A stretch of DNA of 53,378 nt from NCBI RefSeq assembly GCF_021538895.1, contig NZ_JADDRL010000069.1:1-53378 (forward strand), given 5' to 3'. A model generated the notes under the pieces. The model made no database searches. It was given only the letters and a program-made list of their open reading frames with translations, and was not told the origin of the DNA. The stretch comes from Streptomyces olivochromogenes (GTDB lineage Bacteria; Actinomycetota; Actinomycetes; Streptomycetales; Streptomycetaceae). Numbering within the stretch: the stretch's first letter is position 1; every line of letters begins with the position of its first letter. The position numbers were made by a program, and so were the translations under genes. Below are positions 40,201 through 46,627 of the stretch, in pieces.

Positions 40201-41792
40201 CACTCCTGCAGGACGTCACTCCGCTGCCGCTCGGTATCAGCGTCCACGACCCGGAGACCAAGGAGCAGCGGTTCAGCACCATCATCGAGGCGAACAACTG
40301 GATTCCGGCACAACGAAGTCAGATCTACACCACGGTTCGTGACAACCAGGACACCGTGCTGATCGAGATCTACAACGGGCAGGTCGACGCCGCCTCGAAG
40401 ATCGGCCAGTTCGAGCTCGTCGGCATCCCGCCCCTGCCGAAGGGGAAGCCGCAGATCGAGGTCACGTTCTCGTTCGACGCGAGCTGCGTGCTCGAAGTGA
40501 CCGCGGTGGACAAGGGCACCGGCCAGTCCAATTCGGCCCGGATCACCGACCCCACCCTCCTGTCCCCGCGCGAGATCCGGGAGATGGCGGAGCGGCAGTC
40601 GGTGCAACGCGAGTTGGAGGACGTCCGACGCACCCTGCGCGACCTCGTGGACCAGGCCGCCGGCCTCGACCCGGAACGACTCTGCCGAGAGTTCCGGGAC
40701 CGGCTCGAAGCCCACCGGCCGGCCCGCGTACCGCTGGACCGGCAGAGCCAGCGGCTGCTGGCGGAGATGTACGGCAACGAGGCGACCGACGTGGAGTCCG
40801 AACTGCTGTCGTTGCGGGGCCCGTTGCGCGACCTGACGGTCACCGTTCGGGACTATCTGGAGCATCCCGCCGCGCTGGACCGGGCCGACGCCGGACGACA
40901 TCTCGCCGAGCGGCTCGCCGAGCACCTCGACCGGATGCGGCAGGGCATGGTCCGTATGGCCGGATGGAACGGCGTGCTCGCGGCCGTGGCCGCGGCGGAC
41001 ACCGATCCGCTGCACCGTTTCCGGGCCCTGCACGACGCGGGCGACCACCAACGCGCCCTGCGCGCGCACGACGAGCAGACCGAGCCGCTGTCCGATCCGG
41101 AGGACCTGCGCCGCCGTCTGCGCTGCCTGGCCGGCGTCGGCGACCGCGCGCGGTACCGGGAGACCCTGCTCGCGGACGCGCCGCGGCTGCCGGCGATCGT
41201 CCTGGACCCTGACCATGAGGAGTTGTACCTCGCCGCGGCCCGCCCGGCCCTGGTACGGGTGTCCGACGGCAGCGGCCGGGAGGGCGGCGGCTTCCTCGTG
41301 TCGGACCGGCATGTACTGACCGGTGGCCGTTGGCCGGAGGATCCGTCCTCGGGGCTCACGGTGCACATGACCGTGGGAACACGGGCCGTGCGCCGCGTCT
41401 TTCGCCCCGACTCCACGGCCGTCGACGCCTGCGTGCTCCTGCTGGCCGAGCGGGTACCGGTCCAGCCGCTGCGACTGGGCTTCCCCAGGCTCACGAACAT
41501 CGGGGACCAGGCGTGGGCGGCCGCTTCCGACCAGATGCTCGTGGTGGGCACCGTCCAGGGCTTCGAGGCATTTCCCGAGCACGACCTGAAGCTGTTCCGT
41601 GCCGATCTGCCGCTCACCTCCGAGGCGGGCGGCGGGCCGCTGCTCAACGAACTCGGTGAAGTGATCGGCATCCTGGTGCAGCCGGATGCGAAGCCGACCA
41701 CGTTCGCGTTGTCGGTCGACTCGCTGGCTCCGCTGCTCGCGAGTGCCGGGTTCGGGCTGTCCGAGCCCGGCGCCGAGGAGACGGCGCGGTGA
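37287..41792 (+). CDS. Helical-repeat / Hsp70 (DnaK) / pseudo-trypsin fusion protein
   Basis: 1501 aa. Residues 1-580 are alpha-helical repeats with TPR-like character (ADALPHYERAGRRDRMSHC, HAEAVALYERADDPVSAARC). Residues about 585-1090 form a complete Hsp70 module: phosphate-1 GMDLGTST (D589), IVTIPAYFHNNAKSATRDA, HEPTAACMAV, phosphate-2 LDLGAGTLDASF (D784), LVLVGGPMLSP, and an intact substrate-binding domain (TPLPLGISVHDPETKEQRF, GKPQIEVTFSFDASCVLEV). A helical linker leads to a C-terminal trypsin-like domain (about 1315-1490). Its Asp survives (D1380 in VDACVLLLAE), but the His position is Arg (LTGGRW, R1348) and the GDSGGP Ser is Gly (EAGGGP, G1448), so protease activity is unlikely. Cytosolic. 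Codon 2 is TTA. It overlaps the kinase gene by 4 bases. Confidence 0.85.
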   Translation: MLREDASAGASWKLRRAVKGVASRFRPTVLVGRDADRAATAYGRALLLALHENPALARDLFAQYDARLPAEQYASAFEAAEREQLLALAGHFDRTVLDVVNDVAVRLDEHALRARACHSLARLLGEAADAERLVSWLSGLQETGGLDGTVVTTALEAHTARTGLGRDADLWSAFFDHLPQQLLPERFDVRLLLGRGADAVRLADTPARQREALACCLRSSRLEDVRAGLDLADAAGDTEFARRLSDRAGDLTLAEGRPADALPHYERAGRRDRMSHCHEQLGDVRAALENCPENEPERMARLAGECRAEIDALVEQGEHMEAVRRIRALLSLLDKAEPAEPVVHRRDELKSLRQAVTAVERRRLQGLSQTAPDDDTRQSVHQEWSRFEEEAEDLLAAARHAEDADERYRAHRLYKAVERYGDADRVLHNDDSPEGLAARAAAREEGGDLLGAARLHEQTDRHAEAVALYERADDPVSAARCLIGWRGDEAIEDSRLSGYLRRSGDIDELVRLCLDALASRGAASHALAVLRSLIDDEAMVDGPSRQRVLDALEAAGAAGRGAFEDKVEEWATRAKQEVDRRFSRIWGMDLGTSTCVAAVYDTEAQRPVVCPHAGQPYFASTLSVTEDGEEIVGLTGDAMLARRIVGHVSAAKRQMGGRTRFKIRERTYRPQEVSARMIGHGRTLVESFLVEQVKERIAGFARAELGEIREEWLDWAAEHHDLAVSRPRAIVTIPAYFHNNAKSATRDACRIAGVEVERLIHEPTAACMAVSRQRRLDGQVAVLDLGAGTLDASFVDVDGTMYTVNQVFGDTKYGGRDFDAAIADFLADRLRDEGVDVPASGLARQRLEIAAEYLKIALSSREEADYTLNAFLGRPSVRLELTRAELAGVLAEPLDALRRVCEKAKADWARDVFADEPQHLVLVGGPMLSPLVSEVAEKVFGRKRTGFPDPRAVVAFGAALQGAVRAGDLGETLLQDVTPLPLGISVHDPETKEQRFSTIIEANNWIPAQRSQIYTTVRDNQDTVLIEIYNGQVDAASKIGQFELVGIPPLPKGKPQIEVTFSFDASCVLEVTAVDKGTGQSNSARITDPTLLSPREIREMAERQSVQRELEDVRRTLRDLVDQAAGLDPERLCREFRDRLEAHRPARVPLDRQSQRLLAEMYGNEATDVESELLSLRGPLRDLTVTVRDYLEHPAALDRADAGRHLAERLAEHLDRMRQGMVRMAGWNGVLAAVAAADTDPLHRFRALHDAGDHQRALRAHDEQTEPLSDPEDLRRRLRCLAGVGDRARYRETLLADAPRLPAIVLDPDHEELYLAAARPALVRVSDGSGREGGGFLVSDRHVLTGGRWPEDPSSGLTVHMTVGTRAVRRVFRPDSTAVDACVLLLAERVPVQPLRLGFPRLTNIGDQAWAAASDQMLVVGTVQGFEAFPEHDLKLFRADLPLTSEAGGGPLLNELGEVIGILVQPDAKPTTFALSVDSLAPLLASAGFGLSEPGAEETAR
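37290..37292 (+). other. TTA second codon of the Hsp70-fusion gene (bldA-type control)
   Basis: The start reads ATG TTA CGT GAG. TTA is the rare bldA codon. If the ATG at 37287 is right, translation of this gene and the coupled kinase depends on the developmental leucyl-tRNA. The in-frame GTG at codon 18 would avoid it but has no convincing ribosome site. Confidence 0.7.
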
Positions 41793-43171
41793 TCGACACG
41801 ACGGACTCCTCGGAGGGCCGGCTGATCGACGGCCGCTACCGGCTGCGCGGCCTCCTCGGAGCCGGGGGCATGGGGGAGGTGTGGCGGGCCTGGGACGAGA
41901 GACTCGACCGGCAGGTCGCCGTCAAGCTGATCCGGTCCGGCATACGACACCGACGTCTCGGCTCTCAAGCGGGTCCGTACGCGGACCTGAGATCGGCCCG
42001 CTTCCGACGGGAAGCGAAGATCACGGCGAACCTCGCCGGCCATCCCAACATCGTGACGGTGTACGACTTCGGGGAAGACCCGCTGTACGTCGTCATGGAA
42101 CTGGTGCAGGGCACGCCGCTGGACGTTCACGTCCGGCTGGAAGGACTTCCGGCCCCGGCGGACGTCGTCGCCTGGGGCGTCCAGGTCTGCGACGCCCTCG
42201 CGAAAGTGCACGCCGAGAAGGTCGTGCACCGGGACCTCAAGCCGTCCAACCTCATCCTCACCGGGGCACGCGTCGTCAAGGTCCTGGACTTCGGTGTCGC
42301 GGGGCTGCTCAAGTCCGGATCCGTGTCGACGGCGGCCGCGCAGACGCGGCTGACCGCCGACGGAGGGTTCATCGGTACCGTGCCGTACGCCGCCCCGGAA
42401 CAGCTCCGCGGCCTACGGGTCGACCTGCGTGCGGACCTGTACTCCCTCGGCTGCCTGCTGTACGAACTCACCGTGGGAACACCGCCGTTCGGGACGGGCC
42501 CGGAGGGTGAGGTCGCCGCCCGGCACCTGGCCGAGGAGCCGTCCGGGCTGCGGGCCGGAAAGCCCGACGTCTCCGTCGATTTCGAGCGGCTCGTCCTCGA
42601 TCTGCTGGCCAAGGAACCCGGGGCCCGCCCTCCTGACGCGCTTGCCGTGCGCAGCCGGCTCACACGACTGGCTCCTCCGTATCGCGCACGCGTCTCGGAC
42701 GCCGCGGGGGATCCCCTCGGGACAGCGGTCGGCGGTCAGGACCGGCCCGGCGGACTCACCTTGGCCCGCGTCTTCGATCTGCACGCGCCCGACGGCCGTC
42801 CGGTCATGGGAGCCGCGCACGAGCGCATCGCCTCGGCCGAGGAAAGGACCGCCCTGCTGGGGTGCCTGCGCGAAGCGCCCGCCGCCGTGCTCCTGCCGGA
42901 CGAGCCGGACCGGGTCGATCCCGGACGCGGCAGGGTGGTGCCCGCGGCCTTCCGCACCGACGGAACGTGGGTCTGGTCCGACCAGATCGCCTACTACCTC
43001 GCCCGCTACGGGTACGCACCGGAGCCCGGGTTGCGGCGGCACTTCGCCACGCGGCAGGAGGAGCGGCCCCAGGTCACGGCCCGGCTGCGCGGCGAGGCCG
43101 GCCGGCTGGTGCTGGCCGAGCCCGAAGGCTCCCTGACGGGACGTCCCCGCGCCGGTGGCGGCGATTCCTGA
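41789..43171 (+). CDS. Soluble Ser/Thr protein kinase with uncharacterised C-terminal domain
   Basis: 460 aa. Hanks-type kinase in residues 1-290: GAGGMGEVW glycine loop, AVKLI Lys, HRDLKPSN catalytic loop, DFGVAGL, GTVPYAAPEQLRG activation segment. No transmembrane helix or PASTA domain. Residues about 310-440 (ARVFDLHAPDGRPVMG, VVPAAFRTDGTWVWSDQIAYYLARYG) form a domain I cannot assign; the FRTDGTWVWSD type is found in other Streptomyces proteins of unknown role. GTG 41789 overlaps the Hsp70-fusion stop by 4 bases, so stoichiometric production is implied. The Hsp70 protein may be its substrate, scaffold or inhibitor. Confidence 0.9.
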   Translation: MIDTTDSSEGRLIDGRYRLRGLLGAGGMGEVWRAWDERLDRQVAVKLIRSGIRHRRLGSQAGPYADLRSARFRREAKITANLAGHPNIVTVYDFGEDPLYVVMELVQGTPLDVHVRLEGLPAPADVVAWGVQVCDALAKVHAEKVVHRDLKPSNLILTGARVVKVLDFGVAGLLKSGSVSTAAAQTRLTADGGFIGTVPYAAPEQLRGLRVDLRADLYSLGCLLYELTVGTPPFGTGPEGEVAARHLAEEPSGLRAGKPDVSVDFERLVLDLLAKEPGARPPDALAVRSRLTRLAPPYRARVSDAAGDPLGTAVGGQDRPGGLTLARVFDLHAPDGRPVMGAAHERIASAEERTALLGCLREAPAAVLLPDEPDRVDPGRGRVVPAAFRTDGTWVWSDQIAYYLARYGYAPEPGLRRHFATRQEERPQVTARLRGEAGRLVLAEPEGSLTGRPRAGGGDS

Positions 43172-43182
43172 CCCCGCGGAAA

Positions 43183-43219
43183 CGAGGGCCCCGGCCTCGA
43201 CCGACGGTCGGGGCCCTCG
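43183..43219. terminator. Bidirectional hairpin terminator, kinase / phn operon
   Basis: CGAGGGCCCCG ... CGGGGCCCTCG, an 11-bp perfect stem with a 15-nt loop, between the convergent kinase and HD-protein stops, followed by GTCTTCT. Confidence 0.85.
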
Positions 43220-43225
43220 CGTCTT

Positions 43226-43765
43226 CTAGGCGATCCGGGCGTGTGCCGCCAGCAGGGCCGGCATGGGCAGCAGCGGGCCCTGCGGGTCCTTCGCCGCGTT
43301 GTCCCAGCGGCGCAGGGCCACCGCGTCCGGGGCCAGTGGATGGGCCGCGAACCCGGCCGCCTCGTGTGCGTCCATCGGGCCGCCCTGAACCTTCAGGGAC
43401 GCGATCGACACCGGGCTGAGCAGGGCGCGGTACGCCGGGTCGGTGGTGACCAGGTAGCGCTTGGCCGGTACGTGCTGGGCGATGACCCAGGCCGCGCGCT
43501 CGCCCAGACGGCGCCGGGCGAACGCGGCGCCGGCCAGCTCGTGCGGCAGACCCGGGTGCTCGGCGCGGACCTGGCGGGCGCGGCCGATGTCGTGCAGGGC
43601 CGCGGCGACCACCAGTTCGTCGTCCGCGCCCGCCTCCATCGCCAGCCACGCCGTCTGCAGCGCGTGGCTGCGCTGGTCGACGGCCTCCCCGCCGTACGGC
43701 AGGCCCGCGAGGCCGTCGACGAGCGCGGTCAGTTCCTCGTCCGTGAGCGGGATCGGCGCGGTCAT
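43226..43765 (-). CDS. Phosphonate-associated HD-domain protein, PhnZ-like oxygenase
   Basis: 179 aa. An HD-domain protein of the phosphonate-operon family. PhnZ is a mixed-valent di-iron oxygenase cleaving the C-P bond of 2-amino-1-hydroxyethylphosphonate. The recalled PhnZ active-site pattern fits at the same numbering: Y24, E27, H34 and the H58-D59 pair (LHDIG), then H75, H98 (AQHVP) and D155 (RRWDNAAKD); the KVQGGPM segment is typical. It is the last gene of the C-P lyase cluster and overlaps the phosphatase gene upstream by ATGA. No phnY dioxygenase, PhnZ's usual partner, is in the window. Confidence 0.85.
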   Translation of the reverse strand: MTAPIPLTDEELTALVDGLAGLPYGGEAVDQRSHALQTAWLAMEAGADDELVVAAALHDIGRARQVRAEHPGLPHELAGAAFARRRLGERAAWVIAQHVPAKRYLVTTDPAYRALLSPVSIASLKVQGGPMDAHEAAGFAAHPLAPDAVALRRWDNAAKDPQGPLLPMPALLAAHARIA

Positions 43766-44619
43766 GGCCGCTCCGTTCCGCGGATGGCGTCGGCCAGTTC
43801 CTCCGCGAGCTCCGGGGTCGCCGCGACCACGCCGGACCAGCGGCGGGTGAGGTCGGGGTCGATCTCCAGCGGGCGGCCGTGCACATCGATCACCGCGCCG
43901 CCCGCCGCGGGCACCGTCAGCATCGCGGCCGCCAGGTCCACGATCCGGTGCGTGTCGGAGCCGGCGTCGGCGAACGCGTCCGTCGACCCCTCGGCCACCA
44001 ACGCCGCCTCCAGGCAACTCGTCGACAGGATGCGGATCCTGGCGGCCCGCGTCGCCACCCGCCACCACGCGTCGGCGATGTGCGGCTGCGGGCGCAGGAG
44101 GCTGACCGCCGCCCCGTCCAGTTCCGTACGGCCGCTCGTGCGGTACGGCGACGGCTGCCCCGCCACCGTGTGCCAGCAGCGCCCGGTCTCCAGCCAGCAG
44201 GTCAGCGCCTCCTGCGGTACGCCGTCCACCGCGACGACGCCCGCGAAGGCGGACAGCGGGACGCCCGAGGCGGCGTTCGCCGTGCCGTCCACCGGGTCGG
44301 TGACGAGCGTGACGGCGGACCCGTTGTCGATGTGGCCCAACTCCTCGCTGAGCAGGTTGATCCGGTGGGCGTCCACGACCTCGGCGATCGCGGTGTCCAC
44401 CAGGATGTCCAGCCGCATCGTGGGCGTCCCGTCGGCGCCCAGCCCCACCTTCTCGGACAGCCGGGCCCGGTCGTACGTCTCGCGCGCGGCCCGGAAGGCG
44501 GTGACGGCGGCCCGGGTCGCGTCGGCCAGCGCCGGGTGGACACCGGAGGGCAGTGCCGGTTCGGGCACCGGCCAGGGGATGTGACCGCTCGTCCCGGTCG
44601 TCCCGCTCGTCCCGCTCAT
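43762..44619 (-). CDS. Inositol monophosphatase-family phosphatase
   Basis: 285 aa. Lithium-sensitive sugar-phosphatase fold: SEELG (metal Glu), DPVDGTANAASGVP (DPxDGTxN motif) and the later GSDTHRIVDLAAAMLTVPAAGG Asp region. A Gly/Ser/Thr-rich N-terminus is non-conserved. Encoded inside the phn operon with 4-base overlaps on both sides, so it probably dephosphorylates a ribose-phosphate or phosphonate-derived ester in C-P lyase metabolism. The operon lacks phnN and phnP, whose roles it may partly replace. Confidence 0.87.
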   Translation of the reverse strand: MSGTSGTTGTSGHIPWPVPEPALPSGVHPALADATRAAVTAFRAARETYDRARLSEKVGLGADGTPTMRLDILVDTAIAEVVDAHRINLLSEELGHIDNGSAVTLVTDPVDGTANAASGVPLSAFAGVVAVDGVPQEALTCWLETGRCWHTVAGQPSPYRTSGRTELDGAAVSLLRPQPHIADAWWRVATRAARIRILSTSCLEAALVAEGSTDAFADAGSDTHRIVDLAAAMLTVPAAGGAVIDVHGRPLEIDPDLTRRWSGVVAATPELAEELADAIRGTERP

Positions 44620-45857
44620 CCGGCGTCACCCCCGCAGGCGGCGCGCAGGACGGCCGCGACGACGGGCCAGGGGCGGCCCGGCTCGGCCAGCACCAGGTCG
44701 GCCCGCAGGCCCGGCTCCAGACGGCCGCGGTCCCGCAGCCCGGCGACGTCCGCGGCACCGCCGGTGACCAGGCCGACCGCCTCGGGCAGCGGCGCCAGCC
44801 CCTCCTGTGCGAGCAGCAGCGCCGCCCCGAGCAGCCCCGAGGGCAGGTAGTCGGAGGCGAGCGCGGTGACCAGGCCGCGGGCGACCAGCTCACGGCCGGA
44901 GGCGTTGCCGTTGTGCGAGTGGCCGCGCAGGACGTTCGGCGCGCCCATCACGACCGGCATGCCGTGCTCGCGTGCCGCCTTGGCGGCCGCCGTCGTGGTG
45001 GGGAACTCGGCGACCGCTCCGCCCCGTTCGCACAGCTCCTCGATCTCCCGCGGCGAACCGGGGTCGTGCCCGAGCAGCCGGATCCGGCCGGTGCGGGCCT
45101 GCTCGCCGAGCCAGTCCAGGGCCTCCTCGCGGACGCCGAGCCGGCCGTCCCGGTCCACGATCAGCTGGTCGACATAGGCGCGGGCCTCGTCCTCGGTGAC
45201 CCCGCGCGTGCCGACGAGATACCGCTCGTAGTAGGTGCGGTCCGTGTACTGGCCCTGGCCCGGGGTGTGGTCCTCGTGCGAGACCAGGACGGGTCCCCGG
45301 CCGTCGTCGCCGAGCTCCGCGAGCCGCTGCCGCAGTCCGGCCAGGCCCTCGGGACAGCGGATGTCCAGCCGGTGCAGGATCCGGTGGTCCACCAGGCCGT
45401 CGTCGCCCCGGCCCGCCACGGCCGCGCAGATCCGCCGCGCGTTCTCCAGCGTCCGGCGCATCCCGCGCCCGCCGCTCTCCTCGAACGCCGCGCCGTGGAA
45501 CGCGGTCGTGACACCGGCCGCGCGGAGCTTGCCCTCGAAGGACAACAACGCGAACTCCAGGGGCAGTTCGGCGCCGGGCCGGGGCAGCAGCTCCTTCTCC
45601 AGTCCGTCGCTGTGCACGTCCACCAGGCCGGGCAGGCACAGCAGGCCCTGCCCGTCGACGTCCGCCTCCACACCGGCCGGGTGCGGTTCGACGGCGGCGA
45701 TCCGGCCGTCGCGTACGGCGACGAGCGCGTCGTCCAGCACCCGGTCGGGCAGCACCGCCCGCACGTGCCCGAGCACGTAGTCCGCGGGCGGGGCGGCCGG
45801 CGTCCAGCCCTGGACCGGCGCCTCGGCCCCTTCCCTGCTCACCAGTTGCGTGCTCAT
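44616..45857 (-). CDS. phnM: Ribose 1-methylphosphonate triphosphate diphosphatase PhnM
   Basis: 413-aa amidohydrolase-fold enzyme removing diphosphate from the alpha-D-ribose 1-methylphosphonate 5-triphosphate intermediate. Markers are GLLCLPGLVDVHSDGLEKEL (metal motif, usual D-H-x-D variant), the GVTTAFHGAAFEE segment, LVSHEDHTPGQGQY and LGHDPGSPREIEELCERGGAVAEFPTTT-like regions, then GAPNVLRGHSHNGNAS. Overlaps phnL and the phosphatase by 4 bases each. Confidence 0.95.
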   Translation of the reverse strand: MSTQLVSREGAEAPVQGWTPAAPPADYVLGHVRAVLPDRVLDDALVAVRDGRIAAVEPHPAGVEADVDGQGLLCLPGLVDVHSDGLEKELLPRPGAELPLEFALLSFEGKLRAAGVTTAFHGAAFEESGGRGMRRTLENARRICAAVAGRGDDGLVDHRILHRLDIRCPEGLAGLRQRLAELGDDGRGPVLVSHEDHTPGQGQYTDRTYYERYLVGTRGVTEDEARAYVDQLIVDRDGRLGVREEALDWLGEQARTGRIRLLGHDPGSPREIEELCERGGAVAEFPTTTAAAKAAREHGMPVVMGAPNVLRGHSHNGNASGRELVARGLVTALASDYLPSGLLGAALLLAQEGLAPLPEAVGLVTGGAADVAGLRDRGRLEPGLRADLVLAEPGRPWPVVAAVLRAACGGDAG

Positions 45858-46627
45858 GCGGCTGCCTCCAGCATCTGGGCCGGTGTGCCCTGGCGGGCGA
45901 TCCGGCCGTCCCTGACGAACACCACCCGGGACGCCAACTGCCGTATGGCGTCCATGTCGTGGAAGACGGCGAGGACGGCGACGCCCTGCCCCGCCAGCGA
46001 GTCGATCAGCTCCAGCGCGGCCTCCCGGTTGGCCGGGTCCAGCGCGGAGACCGGCTCGTCGAGCAGCAGCAGCCGGGGCGGCTGCACCGTGCCCGCCGCG
46101 AGGTTCACCCGCTGGCGCTCACCGCCGGACAGGACACCGCAGTCGACGTCCCACAGCGTCTCGTCGAGGTTGAGCCGGTGCAGCGCGGCCGCCGCGGCCT
46201 GACGCGCCTCGGCCCGGTCGAGTCCGCGCCGCCGGGCGGTCGCGGCGACCACCTCCAGCGGGCCGGTGCGCGGCGGGGCGGCGAGGAACTGCGAGACATA
46301 GCCGAACTCCCGGCCGCGCAGCCGGGCCATCGCCCGGTCGCCCAGCGTGGTCAGCTCCACCGGCCCGGCCGCCGTACGCAGTCGTACGGAACCGGAGTCC
46401 GGCAGGTAGGTGCGGTGGACGCAGCGCAGCAGCGAGGACTTGCCGGCGCCGCTCGGGCCCGCGAGGGCGACGTGCTCGCCGGTGCGCACGTCGAGGTCGA
46501 CGCCGTGCAGCGAGGGCACGGTCCGGCCGTCGATGCTGTGCAGGGTGAAGGACTTGTACAGGGCGCGTACGGACAGGACGGCGTCCTGGGGCTCGGATGC
46601 GGGGTGGTTCGTGTTCACCGGGCTCAC
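45854..46627 (-). CDS. phnL: C-P lyase ABC-type ATPase PhnL
   Basis: 257 aa. Walker A GPSGAGKSSLLRC, Q-loop FGYVSQF, signature LSGGERQRVNLA, Walker B LLLLDEPVSALDP. In E. coli PhnL pairs with PhnK on the C-P lyase core complex. Here PhnK is fused to PhnJ, so PhnL is the only free ATPase. Overlaps phnM and the phnJ-phnK gene. Confidence 0.94.
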   Translation of the reverse strand: MSPVNTNHPASEPQDAVLSVRALYKSFTLHSIDGRTVPSLHGVDLDVRTGEHVALAGPSGAGKSSLLRCVHRTYLPDSGSVRLRTAAGPVELTTLGDRAMARLRGREFGYVSQFLAAPPRTGPLEVVAATARRRGLDRAEARQAAAAALHRLNLDETLWDVDCGVLSGGERQRVNLAAGTVQPPRLLLLDEPVSALDPANREAALELIDSLAGQGVAVLAVFHDMDAIRQLASRVVFVRDGRIARQGTPAQMLEAAA

